Assembly (NCBI GenBank): GCA_017303455.1
Contig: JAFLBM010000010.1
Location: 1 to 64,000, forward strand
Origin: Chitinophagales bacterium
Lineage (GTDB): Bacteria > Bacteroidota > Bacteroidia > Chitinophagales > Chitinophagaceae
Reading direction: 5' to 3'
Length of the DNA stretch: 64,000 bases
Made by a program: the position numbers and the translations under genes. Below the pieces are notes generated by a model that made no database searches, was not told the origin of the DNA, and saw nothing but the letters and a program-made list of their open reading frames with translations. Shown piece after piece: positions 42,064-51,298 of the stretch (positions are counted from its first letter, which is position 1; the number at the start of each line of letters is the position of its first letter).

Positions 42064-42618
42064 ATGTCCCTGACAACCATAAGCGATAGTGAATTACTGG
42101 TGCAATTCCGTAATCCCGGGACTAAAGAGAAGGCCTATACCAGCATCATCCGTAAATACCAGGAAAAACTCTACTGGCATATCCGCCGGATGGTAGTGGA
42201 ACATGAGGATGCCAATGACGTGTTGCAAAATGTGCTGATCAGGGTCTGGAATGGCCTGGAAAATTTCAGGGAAGACAGCCAGCTCTACACCTGGCTTTAC
42301 AGGATTGCCACCAACGAATGCCTGACCTACCTGGAACAACAGAAAAAAAGAAGCTCGGTGAGCCTGAGCGATGTGGAAAGCGGCCTGAGCAACAAGATAA
42401 AAGCCGATAAGCATTTTGACGCTAACAAACTGGAGTGGAAACTACAGGTTGCCATGCAACAGTTGCCTGAAAAACAGAGAGTTGTTTTCAGCCTGCGGTA
42501 TTATGAAGAAATGCCCTACGAGGAAATGAGCCGGGTGCTGGAAACCAGCGAGGGGGCCCTGAAAGCCAGTTACCACCATGCGGTCAAAAAAATAGAGGAT
42601 TATATCAGGAATCATTAA
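42064..42618 (+). CDS. ECF-type sigma-70 family sigma factor
   Basis: 184 residues from the ATG at 42064; a frame beginning with TTG at 41977 would run through the terminator. Region 2 covers about 20-95 (KLYWHIRRMV, EDANDVLQNVLIRVWNGL, DSQLYTWLYRIATNE), with region 4 at ~130-180 (LPEKQRVVFSLRYYEEMPYEEMSRVL, then EGALKASYHHAVKKI). It should direct RNA polymerase to a small stress or surface regulon. The two following genes look like its control partners, a membrane protein and a small exported protein. Confidence 0.93.
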   Translation: MSLTTISDSELLVQFRNPGTKEKAYTSIIRKYQEKLYWHIRRMVVEHEDANDVLQNVLIRVWNGLENFREDSQLYTWLYRIATNECLTYLEQQKKRSSVSLSDVESGLSNKIKADKHFDANKLEWKLQVAMQQLPEKQRVVFSLRYYEEMPYEEMSRVLETSEGALKASYHHAVKKIEDYIRNH

Positions 42619-42655
42619 ACTTTGAAAGCCGGATAGCGTCTGAATTACTGTAAAA

Positions 42656-43549
42656 ATGGCACAGAACAACAACATATTGCAAGAATTGAGAGAGCTGGAA
42701 AGCAGCCTGGCCAATATGGCTGTTCAAAATATCTATTCCGTTCCGGAAGGGTATTTTGAAGGGTTAGCTCCGCAGGTGCTCAACCGGATCAAAGCAATGG
42801 AAGCAACAACAGCTATAGAAGAGTTGTATTTGTTGTCGCCTGTCGTTAGTGCTCTGCCAAAACAAGTCCCTTATACTGTACCCTTTGGTTATTTTGAAGC
42901 ATTAGCTGAAAACAGCATGCAGCTGATCCGTCAGACCGGCCTTTCTGCAATGGAAGAAACAGCCAACCTTTCACCATTACTGGGCGGGTTGGATAAACAG
43001 ATGCCTTATACGGTTCCGCAGGGGTATTTCAACGGGATAGAAGAGAGAATGCTGAAAGCCGTAACCGGCGCAGAGCAAACCGCAAAAGAAGAACTGGAAA
43101 GTATTTCGCCTTTACTCAGCGGGTTGAAAAAGGAAATGCCATTTAGTGTACCGCAGGGTTATTTTGAAAATATGGCTGCCGCAAAACCGAAAGAACAGCA
43201 AACTGCTAAGGTTATCTCTTTCAGCAGCAGGAAATGGTTCAAATATGCAGCAGCGGCTATTTTGGTAGGTGTGATTGCAACAACCAGTGTTTTATTGATA
43301 AATAATAAACAACCTGATTCGTTTGCTAAGTTTGAAAAGAAACTGAACAAGGAGATTAAAAAAACAAGCGATAAAGAGCTGGATGAATTTATAAAGTATG
43401 CTGACGCAAGTCAGGGTCTTGTATACAACGAACCTAAAGAAGAAGTAAAAGCTTTATTGAAAGACGTTCCCGTTTCGGAATTACAGGGTTTCCTGGATGA
43501 AATTGCCGACCCTGAAATTGTAACAGACGAACCCCTTGAAATGGAATAA
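42656..43549 (+). CDS. Membrane protein with four VPxGYF repeats, probable anti-sigma factor
   Basis: 297 residues. Four copies of VPxGYF start at residues 29, 75, 120 and 165, that is every 45-46 residues, in units of the type LSPLLSGLKKxMPYxVPQGYFE. A single membrane helix lies at ~197-216 after a basic anchor (SSRKWFKYA). The last 80 residues are acidic and outside. The cytoplasmic repeats follow the sigma factor gene by 37 bases, so I infer that they hold the sigma factor. I know the VPxGYF motif from other Bacteroidota proteins beside sigma factors but not a studied case with four units. Confidence 0.7.
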   Translation: MAQNNNILQELRELESSLANMAVQNIYSVPEGYFEGLAPQVLNRIKAMEATTAIEELYLLSPVVSALPKQVPYTVPFGYFEALAENSMQLIRQTGLSAMEETANLSPLLGGLDKQMPYTVPQGYFNGIEERMLKAVTGAEQTAKEELESISPLLSGLKKEMPFSVPQGYFENMAAAKPKEQQTAKVISFSSRKWFKYAAAAILVGVIATTSVLLINNKQPDSFAKFEKKLNKEIKKTSDKELDEFIKYADASQGLVYNEPKEEVKALLKDVPVSELQGFLDEIADPEIVTDEPLEME

Positions 43550-43552
43550 GCC

Positions 43553-43981
43553 ATGAAAAAATATTTGATCATATTGAGTTTATTCATCCTGGCCGGGTTT
43601 ACCGGTTTTGCACAGGATGACCCGGAGCCGGATGAAAAAGGTGCCGGAAAACTGCAGGAAAAAATGAATGAGTACATTCAGAAAAGGCTGAACATGAGTA
43701 AAGCCGAAGCAGAAAGGTTCAGGCCAGTTTTTCTCCGTTACCTGCTGGAATTAAGAAAAACACACCGGGAAAATAAGGCCGACAGACCGGTTATGCAGTT
43801 AAAAATTGCTGAACTCAGGGTACGTTTCCGGGATGAATTCCGGCAAATATTGGATGAAAAGAGGGCAAACAGGGTTTTTGATGCGCAAAGAGATTTTGAA
43901 GACAAAGTGAGGTTGGAGTTAAAACAAAGAATGCAGGAAAGACGGCAGGGAGGAGGAAGAAATAAGGCCATGCCGTTGTAA
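43553..43981 (+). CDS. Small exported helical protein, Spy/CpxP-like
   Basis: 142 residues. Signal peptide ends GFAQ (residue 21). The rest is charged and helical, with an RLNMSKAEAERFRPVF segment followed by long Arg/Glu/Lys helices (LRVRFRDEFRQILDEKRANRVFDAQRDFEDKVR). The layout resembles the LTxxQ-type periplasmic sensors and chaperones (Spy, CpxP, CnrX) without a clear LTxxQ motif. It starts 4 bases after the preceding stop, so it is translated with the VPxGYF protein. It may sense envelope stress or a metal for the sigma module, which is inference. Confidence 0.65.
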   Translation: MKKYLIILSLFILAGFTGFAQDDPEPDEKGAGKLQEKMNEYIQKRLNMSKAEAERFRPVFLRYLLELRKTHRENKADRPVMQLKIAELRVRFRDEFRQILDEKRANRVFDAQRDFEDKVRLELKQRMQERRQGGGRNKAMPL

Positions 43982-44029
43982 AATATTTTACCCTATTTTT
44001 GAACTTGGTGTTTTTCATAGGTTAGCAAC

Positions 44030-44060
44030 GGCCGGCCCTATCCAGGGCGGGCCTTTTAGT
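44030..44060 (+). terminator. Terminator of the sigma factor operon
   Basis: GGCCGGCCC and GGGCGGGCC pair with one central mismatch around a 6-base loop, followed by TTTTAGTTTAT. It lies about 50 bases after the stop of the small exported protein. Confidence 0.75.
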
Positions 44061-44083
44061 TTATAGCCTTCGTTGAAATGTCT

Positions 44084-44824
44084 TCAGGAAAATTTCCAGG
44101 TTGGATTCTTCACATCATGATAAAACAAGAAGGTCCATTTTTCTTTTTCTCCCTGCTCCCACCATTGCTGCCGCAGTTCCATCGCTTTCTTTCCATCATA
44201 ATCATACTTGGCCGCAAAACGATGTTTCATCTGCTGTAATTGTGGCGCATCATCACCTCCAAAAAAAATGATCTCTCCTTCATCTTTTATAGTGAATACT
44301 TGGTGATACAGGGAATGGGCACCTGTAATGGCATACTCAATATAGCCATCTATTGTTCCATAGCCATCGAGCAACTCCACCTGCGAAGTATTCTGCAAAC
44401 ATTCCAGTTCATGCGGGAAATAGGAAGGAGTTCCTTTTTCAAAAGCATAGGCCAGTTCCTCCCTTTGTATATAATACATAGCGTTGGGAAGAGACAATCT
44501 TGCCCCCAATCCGTCCCTCTCAATACCAACAGCGCCAGCATGATCTTTATGCAAATGCGACATCAGCACTTTCGTCACTTCAGCCGGATTGATACCTGCA
44601 TCCATAAGGTTTTGATGCAATTGCAAGGTTCCGTTCTTCTCAAAACCCAAACCTGTATCCAATAACAATACATCTTTAGAAGTAATGACCACGAAGGGTT
44701 GCACTTCCACCAACAGGCTGCCGGACCCACGGCTCTTCAGGTCATCCACCTTTTCATCGAAGGGAATAAATTTTTTTGACTGATCTATTGTAAACGTACC
44801 TTCTGATATGGGTATGATTCGCAT
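44084..44824 (-). CDS. Metallo-beta-lactamase-fold hydrolase
   Basis: 246 residues from the ATG at 44824; the longer frame adds 14 residues from the repeat-like spacer. The metal motif is SHLHKDHAG (about 94-102), followed by later ligands in TGAHSLYHQVF and FFGGDDAP. No signal peptide. Lactonase-like or glyoxalase-like in appearance; the substrate cannot be told. It lies behind rodA in the same direction with a 65-base spacer, and converges with the sigma factor operon. Confidence 0.85.
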   Translation of the reverse strand: MRIIPISEGTFTIDQSKKFIPFDEKVDDLKSRGSGSLLVEVQPFVVITSKDVLLLDTGLGFEKNGTLQLHQNLMDAGINPAEVTKVLMSHLHKDHAGAVGIERDGLGARLSLPNAMYYIQREELAYAFEKGTPSYFPHELECLQNTSQVELLDGYGTIDGYIEYAITGAHSLYHQVFTIKDEGEIIFFGGDDAPQLQQMKHRFAAKYDYDGKKAMELRQQWWEQGEKEKWTFLFYHDVKNPTWKFS

Positions 44825-44889
44825 AATTAATAAAGGAAAGCTGCAAGTTGCAACACAATTGCCCAATTTCCCAATTGCAGTTATTGAAA
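44825..44889 (-). repeat. Word-repeat spacer between rodA and the MBL gene
   Basis: Repeats of aattgc and ttgca words (CTGCAAGTTGCAACAC, AATTGCCCAATTTCCCAATT). Similar in kind to 7502-7574. No gene. Confidence 0.4.
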
Positions 44890-46227
44890 TTACCGGAGCA
44901 CCATTTGCCGGTCAGCATCGAGGCGGATCAAAATGAATAATAAAATAGTAAAGGTCAGTAAAGAGGTGCCCCCGTAGCTGATAAACGGAAGCGGGATGCC
45001 GATTACCGGTGCAAGCCCCACAGTCATGGCAATATTGATAGCAATGTGAAAAAAGAAGACCGCAGCCACCCCGTAAGCATAGCAACGACTGAAAACACTG
45101 CGCTGCCGTTCGGCAATGGTGACAATGCGGAAAAGTAATAACAGGTAAATAGCCAGTAAAATAAAACTACCGGTAAAACCAAAACCCTCCCCGATGGTGC
45201 AAAAGATGAAATCGGTACGTTGTTCCGGCACAAAATCATACCGGGTTTGCGTGGCTTTCAATAAGCCCTTGCCAAATAACTGGCCGCTGCCAATGGCAAT
45301 CTTGGATTGGCGGACATTATAATCCGTATCCTTTTTCTTAACCTCAGTAGTTGTCTCTTTTTGATGCGCCGCCATATACTCGGATGGCACTTCTTTACCC
45401 ACCGTACTGTAAATCCGTTCTACCTGGTATAGCTTCAGCACATGTTTGAAAACAAACGGCACTGCATATAACTGGATACCAACACAAATAGCCCACAGAA
45501 AAGCTACCCTTAAAAAAATGGAGCGGTTGCGCTTTAACTGCCGCCGCATACTATAAAGGGCCAGCGCTGCAATAACGGTCAATATAACCGCTAAGGTGAA
45601 TTTTTCAAATATAAGTGTGGCTACGATCAAAGCAGCAACAGAAAATCCTATAACGAGTATCCCGGAGGGAAGGCCTTCCCGGTACATCACAATAAAAAAA
45701 GAGAAATAAACAAGGGCCAGCCCCGTTTCGCTTTGCATGATCGCCAGTACCGCCGGGAAAAGCGCAATACCTGCCGCAATTAACTGTGATCTTGTTTTAG
45801 AAAAATCAGTTTCCGGTCGCGATAAATATTTTGCCAGGGCGAGGCAGACAAAGATCTTACAAAACTCCGCCGGCTGAAAGTTGAATGCACCCAGCCTGAT
45901 AATTGATTTTGTTCCTTTAATATCATCATGAAAAGGAAATACCAATAACAGTGTAAATATGCCGAATGCATACAGCAGGTTAGCCGTGGCTGTAAAGAAT
46001 TTACTATCGGTCAGCAAAAGGAACAAAGCCAGCAGCAGGGAAATGACAAAGAAATAAAACTGCTTACTGTAATCTGTTTTGAAACGCAGGAAACTTTGAA
46101 AAAAGGGATCGCCTTCTTTATATGTTGCAGCAAATATAGCCGTCAACCCGATGGCCACCAGGGCAAGGTAGATCCATACAATGCTCCAGTCTATTCCTTT
46201 TGATATGGCGGGGTTCCGGTCGTTCAT
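44890..46227 (-). CDS. rodA: Rod-shape SEDS glycosyltransferase RodA
   Basis: 445 residues with about ten membrane helices. SEDS motifs: GAFNFQPAEFCKIFVCLALA near 113-132, where this group has its conserved helix, and the C-terminal VIGIPLPFISYGGTS. It polymerises lipid II into glycan strands together with PBP2. Its start overlaps the mrdA end by 4 bp, so the two are translationally coupled. An insertion of about 90 residues, with helices and a soluble part, lies before QSKIAIGSGQLFGKG, longer than in E. coli RodA (370 residues) and common in Bacteroidota. Confidence 0.95.
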   Translation of the reverse strand: MNDRNPAISKGIDWSIVWIYLALVAIGLTAIFAATYKEGDPFFQSFLRFKTDYSKQFYFFVISLLLALFLLLTDSKFFTATANLLYAFGIFTLLLVFPFHDDIKGTKSIIRLGAFNFQPAEFCKIFVCLALAKYLSRPETDFSKTRSQLIAAGIALFPAVLAIMQSETGLALVYFSFFIVMYREGLPSGILVIGFSVAALIVATLIFEKFTLAVILTVIAALALYSMRRQLKRNRSIFLRVAFLWAICVGIQLYAVPFVFKHVLKLYQVERIYSTVGKEVPSEYMAAHQKETTTEVKKKDTDYNVRQSKIAIGSGQLFGKGLLKATQTRYDFVPEQRTDFIFCTIGEGFGFTGSFILLAIYLLLLFRIVTIAERQRSVFSRCYAYGVAAVFFFHIAINIAMTVGLAPVIGIPLPFISYGGTSLLTFTILLFILIRLDADRQMVLR

Positions 46228-48323
46228 GAAAGTTTATTTTCTCCCGATTTGTAAAATTGTTTTTCATCCGGCAGCAGGGCCAGCACTTCCCTCCTGACTT
46301 TCTCTTTTACGGGTACAGGTTTCTTTTTATCACCCGGTTTACTGCTTGTTGTAAACCGCAGGAATTTTTTGATCAGGGTACTGTCTTTATAATCATTATA
46401 CCATTTATAAGCCCTGGCAGAATCTGTTTTATACTGCAACCGCTTGAAATAAGCCGGCATCAGGTTCGCTTTCGATATCCTGTCCACATCTGTCTGGCTT
46501 TTTTTCATCAATGTATCATTCAAATATTTTTCGATCATGATACGGGCAATCGGGCCTCCCCAGGTGGCACCGTAGCCGGCATTTTGTACGAAAACCGCCA
46601 CCGCGATCCGGGGATTGTCTTTCGGGGCAAAACAAACAAACATCGAGTTATTCGGCAATTTGATGCGCTGTCCGTCAAGAATAGTATAATTCTCTGCCGT
46701 ACCTGTTTTTGCACAAACATCTATATTGGGTATCTGTGCAATACGGGCTGTACCAAATTTCACCACATCATGCATTCCTTCAATTACTGCCCTGTAAGCG
46801 GTATCGGGTATTCTTGTCAGGACTTCATGTTTCAATCTGAATTTATTCATCAGTGCTGTATCCGCTTCTGATTCCCCATCAATTTTTTCTACAAAATGAG
46901 GTGTGTAATAATAGCCTTTGTTGGCAACGATACACATGGCATTGGCCATTTGCAAAGCTGTTGTCCCCATTTTATCCTGCCCGATACCTAAAGTAAGATT
47001 GGTACAGGAAGTCCAGTGTCCATTATTTTCCTTATCATACACAGAGCCGTCATAAACTCTGCCTGTACTTTCACCCGGGAGATCAACACCCAGTCTTACA
47101 CCAAGGCCAAACTCATTTAAATAGTGTCTCCACACTTCATATCCCTTTCTTACTCCTCCATATTTAGGATTGTCAACCGTTAGCCGGTAAATATGGGCAT
47201 AATAAGAGTTACAGGAATTCGCAATAGACAAGCGGACATTGGCAGCATGTCCTCCACCGGCGTGGGTACAGGCTGGTTTTCCGTGGCCACATAATGTATA
47301 ACGGCCTCCGCAGGGGAATCCATAAGAAGGAGTAATTACACCCTCATTCAATGCTATTAACGCACCTAAAGGTTTGAAAGTAGAACCGGGTTCATACAAG
47401 CCGCCGATAGCCCTGTTCAGCATGGGGCCTGTAACATCCAGCGTCATCCTGCTGAAATTCTTACTGCCATCCGGGCCGGTAAGATCATTGGGGTTAAAAT
47501 TAGGACCGGATACCATTGTAAGAATACCACCCGTCTTTGGATCTAATGCCACAACCGCTCCCACTTTATTGGTCATCAGTTTTTCGGCCAGTTGCTGTAA
47601 TTCAATATCAATATAAGTCCTTAATCCACGACCGGCAGTAGCCGCCGTATCAAAAGCACCATTCTCATAATTTCCGACCAACCTGTTCTTATTGTCCTTG
47701 ATCAGGTATTGCACGCCCCGCTGACCCATCAATACTTTTTCATAATACGCCTCCAGTCCACTTTTACCGATATAGTCGCCCATCCGGTAGTAGTTACCTG
47801 ACCGTTCAATATCCCTTGGATCAGCCTCTTTGATATAACCCAGGATATGGGCCGCTGCATTGAAGGGATAAATCCGCAAAGGACGCTCCACCAGGTAAAA
47901 GCCGGGATACTTCCAACTGCTCTCTTCAAATTTTGCCTGCAGATCAGCAGTCAGTAACCCTTTGAAAACGGAGGGACGAACAGCGGTGTTCTTCAATTTT
48001 GCCTCCAAAATTTTCTTTTTAAAATCAGCCGTATCCATATTCAGCATCCGGCAAAAATCCAGCGTATCAATTCCTTTTACCTCTGCCGGGGTGACCATCA
48101 GGTCATAGATGATCGTATTGTTCAGGATAGCTTTACCTTTCCGGTCAAAGATGATACCCCTTTCCGGGTAAATGATCTTTGGATACACCGCATTGTCCAT
48201 GGCCAGTTGCCGGTATTTACCTTCCACCACCTGCAGGTAAAACAACTGGGCGATGATCACCACGAAAGCAATAAGGAAAATGAGTCGGATAATACGGCTT
48301 CTCGATTGGTTGAACACAGGCAT
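46224..48323 (-). CDS. mrdA: Penicillin-binding protein 2 (elongation transpeptidase)
   Basis: 699 residues. One N-terminal membrane helix (~10-31). The dimerisation domain has YPERGIIFDRKGK (~52-64). The transpeptidase has Ser314-x-x-Lys317 (GSTFK), the SCN triad at 370-372 and KTGTAEN. Between the first two motifs is a Cys/His-rich insert (Cys338, Cys345, His347, Cys352, His354, His359), which may bind a metal, as E. coli PBP2 does with zinc. Crosslinks peptidoglycan during rod elongation, working with RodA, whose gene overlaps it by 4 bp. Confidence 0.96.
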   Translation of the reverse strand: MPVFNQSRSRIIRLIFLIAFVVIIAQLFYLQVVEGKYRQLAMDNAVYPKIIYPERGIIFDRKGKAILNNTIIYDLMVTPAEVKGIDTLDFCRMLNMDTADFKKKILEAKLKNTAVRPSVFKGLLTADLQAKFEESSWKYPGFYLVERPLRIYPFNAAAHILGYIKEADPRDIERSGNYYRMGDYIGKSGLEAYYEKVLMGQRGVQYLIKDNKNRLVGNYENGAFDTAATAGRGLRTYIDIELQQLAEKLMTNKVGAVVALDPKTGGILTMVSGPNFNPNDLTGPDGSKNFSRMTLDVTGPMLNRAIGGLYEPGSTFKPLGALIALNEGVITPSYGFPCGGRYTLCGHGKPACTHAGGGHAANVRLSIANSCNSYYAHIYRLTVDNPKYGGVRKGYEVWRHYLNEFGLGVRLGVDLPGESTGRVYDGSVYDKENNGHWTSCTNLTLGIGQDKMGTTALQMANAMCIVANKGYYYTPHFVEKIDGESEADTALMNKFRLKHEVLTRIPDTAYRAVIEGMHDVVKFGTARIAQIPNIDVCAKTGTAENYTILDGQRIKLPNNSMFVCFAPKDNPRIAVAVFVQNAGYGATWGGPIARIMIEKYLNDTLMKKSQTDVDRISKANLMPAYFKRLQYKTDSARAYKWYNDYKDSTLIKKFLRFTTSSKPGDKKKPVPVKEKVRREVLALLPDEKQFYKSGENKLS

Positions 48324-48499
48324 AGACAGAAGTAGCGATAAATATTGACCGGTAAGAGGAAGTGATAATTACAATCTACAAATTACGATTTCAAAAACAC
48401 GGTTTCCAAGTATTTGAAGAAATAAATTTTGTTTTAAGAGAATTTTCTGTTTTCGTCTTTCTCCGCATCGTTCATTCTACGATTTTTTATACCGATGAA

Positions 48500-49030
48500 C
48501 TACGCCGTATTCGTTCTGAATTTCATTCTCCGGGGGAATAATAACTCCACCGTAATGATGAGTAACATACTGATGCCGGTGGTGGAAATGACCTTAATAA
48601 CGAAATCGAGAAAATTGCCAAACTGCAGCCACTGCAGGAAGGTCATATAAAAATGGTGAAGTATGGTCAGGATCAGGACATAGACCAGGTAAGGCGTCCA
48701 GCCCATGGCCCTTGGCGAAGGCTCCCGGTAATTGAACTCCGAACTGTCTTTGGGGGTAAGTATATTAATTACAAAGGGTCTTACATAAGCTAATAAGGTA
48801 CAGGCCGCCGCATGCACACCGATCTGCATACTGAAAGCATCCAGCGTCAGGCCGGTTACAAAACCAATGATCAGCAGGTTGATCCTTGAAACGGAGAACG
48901 GTAACCAGAGAATGAACAGGTAATAGATATACGGAATGATATATTGGTGCAGGTGCAACTGGTTGAGCAGGTACACCTGTACAAGAATAAACAGGGCAAA
49001 ACGGATAATATTTCTGATCAGGTCACTCAA
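48500..49030 (-). CDS. mreD: Rod-shape protein MreD
   Basis: 176 residues and five membrane helices (for example ~8-25, 30-50, 55-80). The length and pattern fit MreD, an inner-membrane partner of MreC. The motif LTLDAFSMQIGVHAAACTLLAY is the recognisable MreD core. Its start overlaps the mreC stop by 4 bp. A 176-base spacer separates it from mrdA (48324-48499); that spacer is AT-rich with atta/caat-type words and shows no gene. Confidence 0.9.
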   Translation of the reverse strand: MSDLIRNIIRFALFILVQVYLLNQLHLHQYIIPYIYYLFILWLPFSVSRINLLIIGFVTGLTLDAFSMQIGVHAAACTLLAYVRPFVINILTPKDSSEFNYREPSPRAMGWTPYLVYVLILTILHHFYMTFLQWLQFGNFLDFVIKVISTTGISMLLIITVELLFPRRMKFRTNTA

Positions 49031-49902
49031 CGGTTGTAATTTTTAGGATCATCAATCTTCTTTTTAGTATCATCCCTCAGCCTGGCCTGTTCATCATCAT
49101 AAAGGTTCTCTATGATATGGACCTGTTGCAGGTTAAAGAAATTAGCCGCTGTTTTCAACTTTAGTACATAGAAATTAGTGCTTTTATCTGCCAGGACCTC
49201 AGCAACCGTCCCTACCATGAACCCCGGAGGGAAATTTGAATTGACACTGGTCAGCACCGTATCTCCTTTCAGCACTGAATCCGATTTGGGGATATTGCGC
49301 ATGGTCAGGTAAAGAGGATCCTTCCCATCCCATTCGATAGTTCCCATATTACCACTTTTTTTCAGCACCACACTTCGTTTACTCTGCACATGCAACAGGC
49401 TCATCACCTGGCTGAAGTTGGGACTTACATTCACCACCACTCCCACGGCACTTCCATCTGAATTGATGACCGACATATTATCCCTGATCCCATGATTGGA
49501 GCCTTTATTCAGTTGTATATAATTTTTCTCTGCCGTTACTGTATTATACACCACCCTTGCATCTCTCCAGAGGTATTGCCTGTAGTGACCCAATGTATCA
49601 TAAGGAATGGAATCCCTGACAAAACGGGTAATCGTATCGATCTTTTCAAAATTGGATGGTAAAAGGTTCAGCAGCGAGTCATTGAGTTGATGCAACCGCT
49701 GATTTTCAGCCTTCAGGTGAAAGAAGTCATCCACAGTTTTATACCTGGAATTGATCCTCCCCGTCAGTTCATTGGCAAAACCAAGTCCTTTCGCCCGGTG
49801 AAACCGGTTATAGGTAAACAATAAATACAGCGCTGCCACCTGCAATGCAAGAAAACAAATGAACGTAAAATAGCGGCGGATAAATAGAAATACGTTGCGC
49901 AA
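49027..49902 (-). CDS. mreC: Rod-shape protein MreC
   Basis: 291 residues. One membrane helix (~8-27), a coiled coil (~50-80, DDFFHLKAENQRLHQLND), then the beta-domain with INSDGSAVGVVVNVSPNFSQVMSLLH and SNFPPGFMVGTVAEV. It is a periplasmic scaffold that binds PBP2 and regulates the elongasome. In the order mreB-mreC-mreD-mrdA-rodA with an 85-base gap from mreB. Length is normal. Confidence 0.93.
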   Translation of the reverse strand: MRNVFLFIRRYFTFICFLALQVAALYLLFTYNRFHRAKGLGFANELTGRINSRYKTVDDFFHLKAENQRLHQLNDSLLNLLPSNFEKIDTITRFVRDSIPYDTLGHYRQYLWRDARVVYNTVTAEKNYIQLNKGSNHGIRDNMSVINSDGSAVGVVVNVSPNFSQVMSLLHVQSKRSVVLKKSGNMGTIEWDGKDPLYLTMRNIPKSDSVLKGDTVLTSVNSNFPPGFMVGTVAEVLADKSTNFYVLKLKTAANFFNLQQVHIIENLYDDEQARLRDDTKKKIDDPKNYNR

Positions 49903-49987
49903 AGTAGCAGGTTTGAGTTCAGCAGTATCGGTCAGTAACGTCAGTCTGGTTACTCTTCGTATAGCTCACTTCGTACTTACAATATGT

Positions 49988-51013
49988 TTAACGCATTACA
50001 AAAGGGTACCGGTCGTAATGTTTTAACGCTATACCTGTCCCCCTTACCACACTTTTAAGCGGATCATCTGCCACATGTACCGGTAATTTGATCTTCTGGC
50101 TCAGGCGTTTGTCCAATCCACGTAATAAAGCACCGCCACCAGTCAGGTACAAGCCACGGCGGTAAATATCAGCGGCCAGTTCAGGAGGTGTTTGTTCCAG
50201 TGCTTTCAGGATCGCTTCCTCGATTTTGAAAATGCTCTTGTCCAGTGCTTCAGCAATTTCCTGGTAGCTCACCATGATCTGTTTGGGGATACCCGTTACC
50301 AGGTCACGGCCATTTACCGGGATATCATCCGGCGGGTTATCCAGGTCTTTCATGGCAGCGCCTACATTGATCTTGATCTGCTCAGCGGTTCTTTCACCAA
50401 TCAGCAGGCTATGATAGCGGCGCAGGGCCTCCATAATATCAGCCGTAAATTCATCACCCGCAATCCGGATGGACTGGTCACAAACGATGCCTGCCAGGGC
50501 GATCACGGTAATACCGGTGGTACCACCACCAATATCAATGATCATATTTCCCACCGGCTCTTCCACGTCGATACCTATACCCAGTGCGGCTGCCATAGGT
50601 TCGTGCAGTAAGTAAACTTCTTTGGCACCGGCCTGTTCTGCACTATCTCTAACAGCCCTTTTCTCTACTTCCGTAATAGAAGAAGGGATACAGATCATCA
50701 TTCTCCAGCTTGGGGGAAACAGGGGCTTTTTTGGATAAACCAGCTTGATCAGCTCCCGGATCATCAGTTCAGCAGCGTTGAAATCGGCGATCACACCGTC
50801 TTTCAGCGGACGAACCGTCCGGATGCTTTCATGTGTTTTCTCGTGCATCATCAGGGCTCTCTTACCTACGGCCAGCACCTCTTTGGGGTTGTTGCGGTTC
50901 AGGGCAACTATACTTGGCTCATTCACCACCACTTCGTCGTTATGTATGATAAGGGTATTAGCGGTACCCAGGTCTATAGCTATTTCTTGTGTAAACCAGT
51001 TAAAAAGTCCCAT
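49988..51013 (-). CDS. mreB: Actin-like cell-shape protein MreB
   Basis: 341 residues, full length. Phosphate 1 motif IAIDLGTANTLI (~12-23), phosphate 2 NMIIDIGGGTTGITV, adenosine motif LTGGGALLRGLD. It begins with a membrane-binding amphipathic stretch (MGLFNWFTQ). Forms filaments on the inner membrane that place wall synthesis. First gene of the operon, with a strong promoter at 51038-51069. Confidence 0.97.
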   Translation of the reverse strand: MGLFNWFTQEIAIDLGTANTLIIHNDEVVVNEPSIVALNRNNPKEVLAVGKRALMMHEKTHESIRTVRPLKDGVIADFNAAELMIRELIKLVYPKKPLFPPSWRMMICIPSSITEVEKRAVRDSAEQAGAKEVYLLHEPMAAALGIGIDVEEPVGNMIIDIGGGTTGITVIALAGIVCDQSIRIAGDEFTADIMEALRRYHSLLIGERTAEQIKINVGAAMKDLDNPPDDIPVNGRDLVTGIPKQIMVSYQEIAEALDKSIFKIEEAILKALEQTPPELAADIYRRGLYLTGGGALLRGLDKRLSQKIKLPVHVADDPLKSVVRGTGIALKHYDRYPFVMR

Positions 51014-51037
51014 TCTTAATTATTGGATTGATGTGTG

Positions 51038-51069
51038 CAAAGTTGGAGGAAATAATTTGAATTAACAAA
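51038..51069 (-). promoter_or_regulatory. Promoter of the mreBCD-mrdA-rodA operon
   Basis: TTTG (51069-51066), exactly 20 nt, then CAACTTTG (51045-51038), one base off TAnnTTTG. About 25 bases upstream of the mreB start. Confidence 0.7.
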
Positions 51070-51091
51070 GCCGAAACCCTTGTCCCACAAA

Positions 51092-51111
51092 CCTGCCTGC
51101 CGGCAGGCAGG
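51092..51111. repeat. Perfect 20-bp palindrome CCTGCCTGCCGGCAGGCAGG
   Basis: Lies in the 285-base divergent gap between mreB and the MFS gene. I recall this palindrome as a frequent intergenic word in Bacteroidota genomes. It is not followed by a T tract. Function unknown. Confidence 0.6.
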
Positions 51112-51298
51112 GATTTTGGCTTTGGGTGGTTTTACCTGCCCGGCCACCAAATTGGTTTTCCAGGGCTTTTTTTACTGATCATACCGGGTTTCTCATTTTT
51201 TAATAATCATTTCTTGTTAGCCCTGTTTGTTTGCAATTATTGTTCCTGTTTTCAGTAACAGCGATCAGCGGAGCAAAAAAATCTTCTACCTTCATTTT

